Below are positions 24,215 through 32,722 of a stretch of 64,000 bases of DNA, piece by piece (within the stretch, counting starts at the first letter, position 1; each line of letters begins with the position of its first letter). The notes under the pieces were generated by a model. That model did no database searches, was not told where the DNA came from, and saw only the letters and a list, made by a program, of their open reading frames with translations. The stretch spans positions 1-64,000 of the forward strand of contig NZ_BOMG01000096.1 in the NCBI RefSeq assembly GCF_016862075.1, written 5' to 3'. This stretch comes from Actinoplanes couchii. Its GTDB lineage: Bacteria > Actinomycetota > Actinomycetes > Mycobacteriales > Micromonosporaceae. The translations under genes and the position numbers were made by a program.

Positions 24215-25378
24215 ATGAGCACTCCCGCCGCCGAGGTACACCGGCGCCTCACCCGCCTGTCGTTGCTGATCGCGGCTGTCTGCGCGGTCACCGACGTCCT
24301 CGTCTACCTGGGCGACGGCCGCCCGGCGAGCGTGGTGGCGTGGGTGGTGCTGGCCGCGATCGTCGCCGCCGACGCCGCGGTGGCCGCGCCGACCCGGTGG
24401 TCACTCGCGGTCCTGATCGCCGCCGTCGCGGTCAACGCGGGCGGCGCCGCGCTGCTGCACGGTGACATGACGCTCAGCCTCAACGAGGCGGGCCTGCTGG
24501 TCGCGTCGTACCGGGCGGGCGCCTGGCTGCACGGCCGGCCGGCCGCGGTGGCTCTGGTCACGATCGTCGGTGGCCTGATCGTCTCCCACCACGCCCGCGG
24601 TTTCCCGTTCGACTGGACGGTGGTCGTCTCCTCGGTGAAGTTCGGCTTCGTGACCTGGCTGGTCGGCCGCTACACCACCGCCTGGCGCAGCTACCTGGAC
24701 GAACTGCAGCGACAGGCCGACGAGGCGGACCGCGACGCCCGCGAGGCGATCGACCGGGCCGTCGCCGAGGACCGCGCCGCGATCGCCCACGACCTGCACG
24801 ACGTCATCACCCACCACGTCAGCGCGATCAGCGTGCACGCCGGGGCGGCCCGGCTCCGCCTCACCGGCACCACCTCCGACCAGGCCGCCATCGCATCGCT
24901 GCGCTCGGTCGAGGACAGCAGCCGCTCGGCGCTCGGGGACCTGCGGCACATGCTGGACGTGCTGCACGGCCAGTCACCAGCAGCGGGGGAACGCCCCGGG
25001 CTGGCCCGGATCGACACCCTGCTGGACGGGATGCGCGCCGCGGACATCGAAGTACGGCTGCAGGTGACCGGCATCCCGGCCCGGCTGCCCGAACCGCTGG
25101 ACGCCGCCCTCTACCGGATCGTCCAGGAGATGCTGACCAACGCGCTGCGCCACGGCGACGGCGGACCGGTCGACGTCGCGGTACGGCACGGCGACGGGGT
25201 CATCGAGGTGGAGACCCGCAACCCGTACGACGAACCGACCCGCACCAGCCGCACCAGCCGCGGCCTGGACGGGATCACCAACCGTGCCGCGGCCTTCGGT
25301 GGCCGCGCCCGCAGCGGCCCGGTCCCCGGCAGCCGCACCTGGAGCACCGCTGTCACCTTCGACTGGGAAAGGTCGTGA
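24215..25378 (+). CDS. Sensor histidine kinase, DesK/NarL-partner type
   Basis: A 387-aa membrane kinase with four to five N-terminal helices and no large outside domain. A coiled-coil linker (LDELQRQADEADRDAREAID) leads into the HisKA_3 box EDRAAIAHDLHDVITHHVSA with the phosphorylated His in HDLHD. An ATPase domain follows with the N-box LTNALRHG; the G-box is weak. The next gene, the response regulator, overlaps by 4 bp. GTG 24212 or ATG 24215 both follow gcgag. Signal unknown; the membrane-embedded sensor suggests membrane or envelope stress. Confidence 0.9.
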   Translation: MSTPAAEVHRRLTRLSLLIAAVCAVTDVLVYLGDGRPASVVAWVVLAAIVAADAAVAAPTRWSLAVLIAAVAVNAGGAALLHGDMTLSLNEAGLLVASYRAGAWLHGRPAAVALVTIVGGLIVSHHARGFPFDWTVVVSSVKFGFVTWLVGRYTTAWRSYLDELQRQADEADRDAREAIDRAVAEDRAAIAHDLHDVITHHVSAISVHAGAARLRLTGTTSDQAAIASLRSVEDSSRSALGDLRHMLDVLHGQSPAAGERPGLARIDTLLDGMRAADIEVRLQVTGIPARLPEPLDAALYRIVQEMLTNALRHGDGGPVDVAVRHGDGVIEVETRNPYDEPTRTSRTSRGLDGITNRAAAFGGRARSGPVPGSRTWSTAVTFDWERS

Positions 25379-26049
25379 TCACCCTGATCACCGTGTTGCT
25401 CGCCGACGACCACGCGCCGTTCCGCTCCGGACTGCGAGCGGTCCTGGACACCCAGGACGACATCGCCTGCGTGGCCGAGACCGCCGACGGCGACCAGGCC
25501 GTGGAACAGACCGTGCGGCTACGCCCCGACGTCGCGGTCCTCGACGTCCGCATGCCACGCCGCAACGGGCTCGCCGCCGCGCGGGCGATCCTCGCCATGC
25601 CCGGCAACCGGACCCGGATCGTCGTGCTCACCACCTTCGACACCGACGACTACGTGCGGGAAGCGGTGACCGCCGGCGCCCGCGGTTTCCTGCTCAAGTC
25701 CATGCCGCCGGAGGAACTGATCGCCGCCGTCCGGATCGCCGCCCGCGGTGACGTCCTGATCGACCCGTCCGTCGTCCGCCGCAACCTCACCCGCTTCGCC
25801 GACGCGCTCACCCCGGTCGAAACACCGGCCGACATCGCCCGGCTCACCGCCCGCGAACGCGAAGTGCTCCACCTGCTGTCCGGGGCGCTGAGCAACCCGG
25901 AGATCGCCCGGCGACTGCACGTCGGCGAGCAGACCATCAAGACCCACGTGTCCAGCATCCTGCGCAAACTCGGCCTCCGCGACCGCACCCACGCGGTCGC
26001 CTACGCCCACATCTCCGGCTTCGCGACCAACGCCACCCTGGACCGGTGA
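25375..26049 (+). CDS. LuxR/NarL-family response regulator
   Basis: A 224-aa regulator with a receiver domain (acidic pocket LLADDHAPFR, phospho-Asp in AVLDVRMP, Thr in VVLTTFD, Lys in FLLKSMPPEEL) and a C-terminal LuxR helix-turn-helix (LTAREREVLHLLSGALSNPE, then EQTIKTHVSSILRKLGLRDR). The start GTG lies in the end of the kinase gene, so the pair is co-translated. The stop abuts the convergent XRE gene with no gap (TGATCA). Likely target: the divergent membrane hydrolase or its own operon. Confidence 0.93.
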   Translation: MITLITVLLADDHAPFRSGLRAVLDTQDDIACVAETADGDQAVEQTVRLRPDVAVLDVRMPRRNGLAAARAILAMPGNRTRIVVLTTFDTDDYVREAVTAGARGFLLKSMPPEELIAAVRIAARGDVLIDPSVVRRNLTRFADALTPVETPADIARLTAREREVLHLLSGALSNPEIARRLHVGEQTIKTHVSSILRKLGLRDRTHAVAYAHISGFATNATLDR

Positions 26050-26835
26050 TCACGCCCGGGCGGTGTAGACCACCACCCGCAGGTCACCCGGGTTCAACGT
26101 CAGGACGTCGAGGTCCAGATAGAGGTCGCCGTGCTCCGGGCTGGGCACCCGCAGCCGGTCGGCGGGACCGGTCCGCGACGGCGGCGCATCCCAGAGCAGC
26201 GCGAACTCCGGGCTGCGGGCCCGCAGGTCGCCGATCATCGACGACAGTTCGGTGTCGGCCGGGTAGCGGTGTGCGGCCGCCCGCAACTCGGCGACCACGG
26301 TGGCCCGGAACCCGTCCAACCGCTCGGGGGCCTCGAACACCGACGGGCCGGTCTCGGTGAACGCCCGCCACACCACGTTACGGCCGCGCCCGGACTCCGG
26401 CACCGTGCAGACATCGGTGTGCCAGAGCGCGTTCGCCGCCAGGACCGTCCACGTCGCGTCGCAGACACAGACCGCGACCTCGGTCAGCCGGTCCAGCATC
26501 CGCCGGGCCGGCCCGGTGACCTCCCGGTGCACCAGCCCGGCCGGCTCCGGCGCGGCGGCGAACCCGGCCAGCATCCGCAGCCGGTCATGCTCCGCGACGG
26601 TCAGCCGCAGGGCCCGGGCGAGCGCGTCGACCACATCCGGTGACGGACGCCGCCGGCCCTGCTCCAGGCGTTTCAGGTACTCCTCGGAGACACCCGCTAT
26701 ACCGGCCGGCTCGTCACGGCGCAGGCCTGGCACCCGCCGTACGGCGGGAAGTGACGCCCGGACCCCCGCCTCACCGGGAGTGAGCCGGTGCCGCAAGGTC
26801 CGCAGCGTGGTCCCGAAGTCGTCGTCCCGCCGCAC
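26050..26835 (-). CDS. XRE-family regulator with MmyB-like domain
   Basis: A 261-aa protein. The N-terminal helix-turn-helix (VPGLRRDEPAGIAGVSEEYL, then KRLEQGRRRPSPDVVDALAR) is joined to a PAS-like ligand domain of the MmyB group (WTVLAANALWHTD, RSPEFALLWDAPP). Such actinobacterial regulators often control neighbouring oxidoreductases. The PGLRRDEPA form has Pro where most members have Val or Leu. Followed 12 bp upstream (on its own strand, before its start) by the end of the SnoaL-like gene, so the two may be co-transcribed. Confidence 0.85.
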   Translation of the reverse strand: MRRDDDFGTTLRTLRHRLTPGEAGVRASLPAVRRVPGLRRDEPAGIAGVSEEYLKRLEQGRRRPSPDVVDALARALRLTVAEHDRLRMLAGFAAAPEPAGLVHREVTGPARRMLDRLTEVAVCVCDATWTVLAANALWHTDVCTVPESGRGRNVVWRAFTETGPSVFEAPERLDGFRATVVAELRAAAHRYPADTELSSMIGDLRARSPEFALLWDAPPSRTGPADRLRVPSPEHGDLYLDLDVLTLNPGDLRVVVYTARA

Positions 26836-26847
26836 GGCCCCATCATG

Positions 26848-27234
26848 TCAGTCCCGCGCGAGCCGCGGCCCACCCGGCACCGCGGCGTCCGCGGCGTCGA
26901 TCGGCTCCATGTAGAACCGCGACCGGCGAATCAACCCGTCACGCACCGTGATGACAATGACGCCCTTGAGGTCCTGCCCGGCCGCCTTGGTGTAGTGCCA
27001 CTCACCCCACACGTCGTCGCCCACCTCGACCGCGTGCGTCATCGCCACGGTGATCTCCGGCGACATCTTGAAAATCATTTCCCAGTTACGCCGCACCTGC
27101 TCCGGCCCGACGAAATCCCGTCCCGGATGCGCCGGCCACTCCCCCGAGAAATCCGCCCCGAAACAGGCCGCCACCCCGTCGAGATCGTGCCCGTTCAACG
27201 CGCTGATCAGGCGCTCCACCACAGAGTTACTCAT
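26848..27234 (-). CDS. SnoaL/NTF2-like small protein
   Basis: A 128-aa protein with a SnoaL-like NTF2 fold: helix SNSVVERLISALNGHDLDGV, the pocket stretch DFSGEWPAHPGRDFVGPEQV, then beta strands TVAMTHAVEVGDDVWGEWHY and GVIVITVRDGLIRRSRFYME. Members are small-molecule isomerases, hydrolases or binding proteins, so function is open. The start ATG 27234 is clear. It is next to the XRE gene in the same direction, 12 bp away, suggesting a two-gene unit. Confidence 0.82.
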   Translation of the reverse strand: MSNSVVERLISALNGHDLDGVAACFGADFSGEWPAHPGRDFVGPEQVRRNWEMIFKMSPEITVAMTHAVEVGDDVWGEWHYTKAAGQDLKGVIVITVRDGLIRRSRFYMEPIDAADAAVPGGPRLARD

Positions 27235-27328
27235 GGACGAAAACGCTAGTCAGGTTCCCGCACACCGGCCGGGGCCAACCTGTACCCCCCACGCCGGCGC
27301 AGAATCAGGCACAGGGCGAACACCACGC

Positions 27329-27565
27329 CGGGGCATCGCCCGCGAAGCGGTTCGCACACTTCTCGACCTGGCCCGGTCCGACGGACGCTGGTGTACCGTC
27401 CACGCCTTCCCCAGCCGGACGAACACGGCATCGAACGCCATCTGCCGATCTGCCGGGTTCACGTTCGCCGGTGCGGAGGAGACGGCCTTCGCCGGGAGCG
27501 TGTTCGCGACCAACCACTGGATTCACGATTTTGAACCTGCCGGTGTCAGCGGTGAAGATGCGTGA
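27329..27565 (+). pseudogene. C-terminal fragment of GNAT acetyltransferase
   Basis: The frame ending at 27565 reads RGIAREAVRTLLDLARSDGR, then WCTVHAFPSRTNTASNAICR and SAGFTFAGAEE. That is the acetyl-CoA-binding helix and C-terminal strands of an actinobacterial GNAT protein. The N-terminal half and a start are missing; sequence upstream turns into the leader of the divergent SnoaL gene. The end overlaps the 3' end of the next minus-strand gene by 20 bp. Confidence 0.6.
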
Positions 27566-28400
27566 CGCCCGAGCCCTGGGCCGGTTGCGGACCCTGCTCG
27601 GCGACGACTTCCGGACCATGCATAGACAGCAGGGCCAGGGCGTCGGCGTCGGGGCTGCCCGGTGCGGCGTGGTAGACCGTCAGGGTGTGGCCGGTGCCGT
27701 CCTCGAGGCGGAACGTCTCGTAGTCGACTGCGAAGTCCCCGACGACCGGATGACGGAAGGTCTTCTGCCCGGTCGCCTTGACCCGCACGTCGTGGTGCGC
27801 CCACAGCCGGGCAAAGTCGGGACTCTTCAGCGCCAGCTCGCCCACCAGCGTGGTGAGCCGGGCACTGTCCGGGTCGGCTTCGGCGCGCAGCCACGCCACC
27901 GCGATCCGGGCCGACTCCTCCCACCGCGGGAACAGGGCACGTTCCGCCGGGTCGAGGAAGAACGAGCGCAGCAGGTTACGGTCCCGGGCCAGACTCGGGT
28001 GGATCGCGCCGGCGAGGCGGTTGTACGCCAGCACGTCCGCGCACCGGTTCTGCACCAGCGCCGGAGTGTCGCGCCACAGGTCCAGCAACCGGCGGGTGCC
28101 GGCCGAGACGTGGTCCGTGTCGCGGGGCGGGTGCCGGGTGGCGGCCAGCCGTCGCAGGTGGGCCAGGGCGTCGCCGTCGAGGCGGAACGCCCGGCCGAGC
28201 GCGGTCAGCACCTCCGGTGACGGGTTACGTTCGCGACCCTGCTCCAGGCGTACGTAATAATCGGTGCTCATCCCCGCGAGAACCGCGACCTCGTCGCGGC
28301 GCAGCCCCGGCACCCGCCGCACCCCGCCCGACGGCATCCCGACGTCACCGGGCCGGGTCGCGGCCCGCCGGGCGCGCAGGAAGTCCCCGAGAGCGTTCAC
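27546..28400 (-). CDS. XRE-family regulator with MmyB-like domain
   Basis: A 284-aa regulator similar in layout to the one at 26050-26835: helix-turn-helix VRRVPGLRRDEVAVLAGMST then YYVRLEQGRERNPSPEVLTA, and a MmyB-like C-terminal domain (LVQNRCADVLAYNRLAGAIH, SPDFARLWAHHDV). It is divergent from the alpha/beta hydrolase gene at 28488 with 87 bp between starts, and probably regulates it. Presence of two such regulators within 2 kb suggests repeated use of regulator-enzyme pairs here. Confidence 0.88.
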   Translation of the reverse strand: MNALGDFLRARRAATRPGDVGMPSGGVRRVPGLRRDEVAVLAGMSTDYYVRLEQGRERNPSPEVLTALGRAFRLDGDALAHLRRLAATRHPPRDTDHVSAGTRRLLDLWRDTPALVQNRCADVLAYNRLAGAIHPSLARDRNLLRSFFLDPAERALFPRWEESARIAVAWLRAEADPDSARLTTLVGELALKSPDFARLWAHHDVRVKATGQKTFRHPVVGDFAVDYETFRLEDGTGHTLTVYHAAPGSPDADALALLSMHGPEVVAEQGPQPAQGSGVTHLHR

Positions 28401-28487
28401 CCGGCCATGCTACGAGCGCCCGCTGGGCCGCCGGGTAGGAGCGGCACTCCTACCGGGGTCACGCCGGCCGGCCCGATGGTTGCCGGC

Positions 28488-29393
28488 ATGGAAGACATCC
28501 TGCAGCAGATGGCCGCCGTCTTCGGCGACCTGCACGAGCGCTCCCCGATCCTGCACACCCCGGACGAGGCCGGGCTCACCTACCACGACGTCACCTTCCC
28601 GGCCACGGACGGTGTGCCGTTGGAGGGCTGGTTCATCCCCGCGCCCGGCGCGGACCGTGTCGTCATCGCCAACCATCCGCTCGGGTTCACCCGGGCCGGG
28701 CTGCCGTCACACCTCGAACCGTGGCACTCGCGGTGGTCCGCCACCGGCAACGGCATCGAGGTCGACTTCATCCCCGACTACCGGATTCTGCACGACGCGG
28801 GTTATCACGTGCTCGCCTACGACATGCGCAACTTCGGTCACAGCGGTGCCGCGCACGGTGGCGTGACCTCGGCCCGCTTCATCGCCCGGGACGTTCTCGG
28901 GTCGCTGCGGTGGGCCCGGTCCGAGCTGCCCGGTGCGGCGATCGGCCTGTTCAGCCGGTGCATGGGCGCCAACGCCACGATGGCCGCGATGGCCCAGGAG
29001 CCGGTGGCGTTCACCGATGTGCGCTGCCTGGTGGCGCCGCAGCCGCTGTCACCGCGGGTGGTGCTGGAGCGGTCGCTGGAGCTGCTCGGGTTGACCGCCG
29101 CCGACCACATCGAGGAACTCGGGGAGCTGATCCGCCGGCGCACCGGCCTGCGCCTGGACGACGGCTCCCCGGTCGAGGCGGCCCGCTCGGTCACCGTCCC
29201 GACCCTGCTCTACCAGGTCAAGGACGACATTCTTACGCGTACGGACGACGTACGGTCCATGTACGACAACATCCCGATCGCCGACAAGGACCTGTTCTGG
29301 ATCGAGGGCACCACCCGGCGCTTCGACGGCTACCTGCACTTCGCGAAGGAGCCGGCCCGGATGCTCGACTGGTTCGACCGTCACATGCGGTAG
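28488..29393 (+). CDS. Alpha/beta hydrolase with Cys nucleophile
   Basis: A 301-aa cytoplasmic alpha/beta hydrolase. Strands and loops include DGVPLEGWFIPAPGADRVVI and YHVLAYDMRNFGHSG. The nucleophile elbow is LFSRCMGAN, which puts Cys158 where Ser normally stands, as in dienelactone hydrolase. A late Asp (YQVKDDIL) and His (GYLHF) can complete the triad. Substrate unknown. ATG 28488 matches the usual start; ATG 28476 is possible. The gene is divergent from an XRE/MmyB regulator. Confidence 0.85.
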   Translation: MEDILQQMAAVFGDLHERSPILHTPDEAGLTYHDVTFPATDGVPLEGWFIPAPGADRVVIANHPLGFTRAGLPSHLEPWHSRWSATGNGIEVDFIPDYRILHDAGYHVLAYDMRNFGHSGAAHGGVTSARFIARDVLGSLRWARSELPGAAIGLFSRCMGANATMAAMAQEPVAFTDVRCLVAPQPLSPRVVLERSLELLGLTAADHIEELGELIRRRTGLRLDDGSPVEAARSVTVPTLLYQVKDDILTRTDDVRSMYDNIPIADKDLFWIEGTTRRFDGYLHFAKEPARMLDWFDRHMR

Positions 29394-29396
29394 TCG

Positions 29397-30020
29397 TCAG
29401 TTCTTGAATTCGTCGACGCCGAGGGCGAAGTCGCCGTGGCCGATCCCGTTGCCGGCCAGGCCTACGGTGACGACGCCCATGCCTTCCAGCCAGTGCGCCA
29501 TCGCGAGGCCACCGGTGTCCAGCGGGCGCAGGCCGAGACTCTCCACGAACGCCGCGAAGGTCGCCTTGGCCCGTGCGTCGTCGCCGGCGAAGAAGACGTC
29601 GGGCCGGCCGTTCTCCAGGACCGTCCGGAAGATCGTGTTGAAGGCCTTCAATACACTGGCACCGGCCGGAGCCACCTTCTGGGCCTCCTGGGCGATCGAC
29701 GTCTGTCCATCATGGGCGAGACCGTCGAACGTGGCGTCGAACGGGTTGCTGATGTCGACGATGATCCTGCCGGCGAGGGCGTCCCCGAACTCGGCGACGA
29801 CCGGAACGACACCGGCGTACAGCAGGGCGGTGATGACGATGTCGCCGGCGGGGGCGGCACCCCAGCGGCCTGTCGTCGTACCACCGCCGAGAGTCCTGGC
29901 CAGGCTCTCGGCTTTGGCGCGGTCGCGGCCCATGACCTCGACGGTGTTGCCGCCCGCCACCGCGAGCGTGCCGATCGCGCGAGCCATGTTGCCGGTGCCG
30001 ATAAGGGTGATGGTGGTCAT
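29397..30020 (-). CDS. NADPH:F420 reductase-like NAD(P)-binding protein
   Basis: A 207-aa Rossmann protein of the F420-dependent NADP reductase family. It opens with TLIGTGNMARAIGTLAVAGG, followed by EVMGRDRAKAESLA, DIVITALLYAGVVPVV, IIVDISNPFD and a C-terminal helical part GLAMAHWLEGMGVVTVGLAG. Members transfer hydride between NADPH and F420 or reduce small substrates; the short form here is common in actinobacteria as a stand-alone oxidoreductase. It lies 34 bp beyond the frameshifted SDR gene in the same direction. Confidence 0.82.
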   Translation of the reverse strand: MTTITLIGTGNMARAIGTLAVAGGNTVEVMGRDRAKAESLARTLGGGTTTGRWGAAPAGDIVITALLYAGVVPVVAEFGDALAGRIIVDISNPFDATFDGLAHDGQTSIAQEAQKVAPAGASVLKAFNTIFRTVLENGRPDVFFAGDDARAKATFAAFVESLGLRPLDTGGLAMAHWLEGMGVVTVGLAGNGIGHGDFALGVDEFKN

Positions 30021-30054
30021 GATCGGTGTCCTCTTCCTGCTTCTTTTCGACTGA

Positions 30055-30995
30055 TCAGGCGGCCGGGAAGTAGTTGCCGTTGTCCAGGTCGGCGAGCAGC
30101 CGGGGCTGGGACGGCTGCCAGCCGAGGGTCTCGCGGGTGATGAGGCTGGACGCCGGATAGCTGCGCGTGACGATGTTGGCGAGGAAACCGAAGTGTCCCG
30201 GCAGCACCAGTTCGTCGCGGGGCACGCTCACCGCGGGCAGCCCAGACGCGCGCCGATCGCTTCGCTGATCTCGCGGAACGTGATGCCCTCGTCGTTCACC
30301 GCGTGCCAGTACCGGCCGGCCGGTCCCTTCTCCAGCGCCAGACGGAACAGGGACGCGGCGTCCCGGATGTGCACCGCGTTCCACAGGTTGGCGCCGTCCC
30401 CGGGGTAGCCGGCGAAGCCCTTCTCCTTGGCGAGCGCGATCAGGGTGGGCAGGAACCCGGCCCGGTCGGTGGTGCTGTGCGCGATGTTCGCGATGCGGAC
30501 GACCGAGGACCGCACTCCGCGTTCGGCGAGTCCGATCGCGGTGGTCTCGACGATGTTGCGGGCGTGCAGGGTGCCGCGGTGCTCGTCGCGGACCTCAAGG
30601 GCCGGGTCCTGCTCGGTGGCCGGGCGACCCAGGGTCTCCTGCCCGGGTGAGCCGATGCTGCCGGCTACGACCAGTGGTTTCCCGGTTCCGGCGAGGGGCT
30701 CGCCGTACGCGAGCACGATGGGTACCTCGGCGGCGGCCACGGCGTCGATGCCGCCGGAGAAGAGCAGGTCCTGCCGGTGGGCGACGTGGACGACACCGTC
30801 GAACTGCGAGGCTGCCGCGGTGAGGCCGGGGAGATCCGTCAGGTCGCCGCGGTGCACTTTCGCGCCGATCGCGGACAGCGCGGCCGCAGCCTGGTCCGAG
30901 CGGGCCAGCCCGGTGACCTCGTGACCGGCGGCGATGAGTTCGGGGACGATGTACGAACCGGAATGGCCGGTTCCGCCGGTGACAAAAACGCGCAT
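30055..30995 (-). pseudogene. Frameshifted NAD(P)-dependent SDR/epimerase
   Basis: An extended-SDR protein split by one missing base. The first frame (ATG 30995) gives RVFVTGGTGHSGSYIVPELI through GITFREISEAIGARLG and then stops at 30228. The next frame takes up at once with LPAVSVPRDELVLPGHFGFL and ends in ITRETLGWQPSQPRLLADLD at 30055, the expected C-terminus. Loss of one C within 30236-30246 explains it. Either the gene is recently inactivated or there is a base-call error. It is divergent from a LysR gene, which probably controls it and the reductase beyond. Confidence 0.82.
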
Positions 30996-31127
30996 GGTGT
31001 GGCTCTCCCGTTCAGTGGAGACTGTTGATCGGTGCCTGAGCCGACAGTGCCACTGTCCGGAATCGGCGTCCAAGACCTATTTCGGCGCTGGCGATACCCT
31101 GAAGGCATCACCGAATCGGGAGGCGCT

Positions 31128-32027
31128 GTGGACCTCGATCTGCGCAAGGTGCGCTACTTCGTCGCGGTGGCGGAGCGGCTGCATTTCGGTCGTGCCGCTG
31201 ATGCGCTGCACATCGCGCAGCCGGCGCTCAGCCGTCAGATCCGCGCGCTCGAACAGGACCTGGACGCCACCCTGTTCCTCAGGGACAACCACGGCGTGAT
31301 GCTGACCGAGGCGGGCCGGCAGTTGCTGGACGATGCCGGTCCGTTGCTGGCCTCCGCGCAGGCGGTCCGGCGCCGGGTGGCCTCCGCCGCCCTCGGCACC
31401 CGGCGGCTGACGGTCGGGTTCCGGGCGGGTGTCGCGGTCACCCCGGCGGCGCGGAACTTCGCGGTCCGGCATCCGGACGTGGTGGTCGACATGCAGCGGA
31501 TCGAGGGGGACGAGCAGGCCGCGATGCTGCTCGACGGGCGCATCGACGTGGCCTACGTGCGGCTGCCGATCGACGGGACCGGCCTGCGTGTCACCCCGCT
31601 CTACCGCGAGCCGCGGGTGGCGGTGCTGCCCATCGGGCACCGGCTGGCCGGCAAGGAACAGATCACCAAGGCCGACCTGGCTGGTGAGCCGCTGGTCGGG
31701 AACCCCGGCCCGGGCATGCGACCCCACCCCGATGCCGGATTTCTGGTACGCGGGGTGGACGAGACCCTCGAACATGTCGCAGCCGGGCGCGGCATCTCGT
31801 TCCTGGCCCGTTCGGCGACCGTCTTCTACTCACGCCCGGACGTCAGCTTCGTGCCCGTCCCGGATCTGGCCGCCGACGAGGTCTGCCTCGCGATCCCGGC
31901 ATCACGCTCCTCGCCCCTGGTGGACGACTTCGTCGCCGCGGCCGTGGCCACGGCCGAGATCACCGCCGAATGCGGAAACTACGAGATGTGGCAACTCGGA
32001 GGCGACACCGCCGTCCCGAACGGTTGA
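31128..32027 (+). CDS. LysR-family regulator
   Basis: A 299-aa LysR regulator. GTG 31128 follows gggaggc and gives the standard opening MDLDLRKVRYFVAVAERLHF. The helix-turn-helix runs through GRAADALHIAQPALSRQIRA. The C-terminal inducer domain starts near residue 90 (RLTVGFRAGVAVTPAA) with VAYVRLPI and GRGISFLARSAT. It is divergent from the SDR/reductase pair, so these are its likely targets. Confidence 0.9.
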   Translation: MDLDLRKVRYFVAVAERLHFGRAADALHIAQPALSRQIRALEQDLDATLFLRDNHGVMLTEAGRQLLDDAGPLLASAQAVRRRVASAALGTRRLTVGFRAGVAVTPAARNFAVRHPDVVVDMQRIEGDEQAAMLLDGRIDVAYVRLPIDGTGLRVTPLYREPRVAVLPIGHRLAGKEQITKADLAGEPLVGNPGPGMRPHPDAGFLVRGVDETLEHVAAGRGISFLARSATVFYSRPDVSFVPVPDLAADEVCLAIPASRSSPLVDDFVAAAVATAEITAECGNYEMWQLGGDTAVPNG

Positions 32028-32055
32028 GGGATCCGGCTCGCCATGAGTCGCCGGC

Positions 32056-32658
32056 CTATCGGGGATCGGTGAAGAGGCCGGTCAGCAGGAGGCCGCAGAG
32101 GCGCTCGTGTTCGTCCCGGTCGGCGACGCCCTCGGCGCGGACCACCGCTCCGTTGGCCCGGATCAGCATCCACAGGTCGTTCTCGGACACGGCGGGGTTC
32201 ACGGCTCGTTCCTGGCGGGCCTGGGCGAGGAACTCGTTGCCCGCGGTGCTGCAGAGCGCGCACAGGGCGGCGATGACCGCCGAGGTCGAGTGGTCGCGGG
32301 TGAGGACGTCGTTGGCGACCGGGTCGCTGAACTGCAGGCGCCAGGTCTCCCGGAGGAAGGCGGCCAGTCTCTCGCCGGGGTCGGTGACCGCGCGGGCCGC
32401 GGCGACGATCTGCTCGATCTTGACCCGGACCAGGTCCTCCACCACGGCGTCGACCAGGCCCTGCCGGCCGCCGAAGCGGTTGTAGATGGTGCCTTTGCTG
32501 ACTCCGGCGGCCAGTGCGATCGCTTCCAGCGGCGCGTCCAGGCCCCGGGCCGAGAACTCGACCTGAGCGGCCTCCCGGATCACCTGGGTGGTCATGCGGG
32601 CGTCCACGCGCACTGTTCGGCCTCCGGGAACTGACTGTCGGTCGTTGTTGACGCTCAT
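32056..32658 (-). CDS. TetR-family repressor
   Basis: A 200-aa TetR regulator: helix-turn-helix PLEAIALAAGVSKGTIYNRF (about residues 42-61) and a C-terminal domain like that of AcrR-type repressors (FLRETWRLQFSDPVAND). It is divergent from an SDR gene with two tandem identical palindromes between them, so autorepression plus SDR control is very likely. A Cys pair (LCALCSTAGNE) in the effector domain could be redox-sensitive, which is speculation. Confidence 0.9.
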   Translation of the reverse strand: MSVNNDRQSVPGGRTVRVDARMTTQVIREAAQVEFSARGLDAPLEAIALAAGVSKGTIYNRFGGRQGLVDAVVEDLVRVKIEQIVAAARAVTDPGERLAAFLRETWRLQFSDPVANDVLTRDHSTSAVIAALCALCSTAGNEFLAQARQERAVNPAVSENDLWMLIRANGAVVRAEGVADRDEHERLCGLLLTGLFTDPR

Positions 32659-32674
32659 GCTACGCGTGCTAAGT

Positions 32675-32707
32675 TGACGGCACCGTCAGAACTTGACGGC
32701 ACCGTCA
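32675..32707. promoter_or_regulatory. Tandem TetR operators
   Basis: The palindrome TGACGG-ca-CCGTCA occurs twice, at 32675-32688 and 32694-32707, 19 bp apart and in identical form, between the divergent TetR and SDR starts. Confidence 0.82.
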
Positions 32708-32722
32708 AAGAGGGAGTTCCCC

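Noticed and set aside
28216..28320. XRE genes at 26050 and 27546 as part of a toxin-antitoxin pair
   Set aside because: Both are full regulator-plus-ligand-domain proteins without a small toxin partner.
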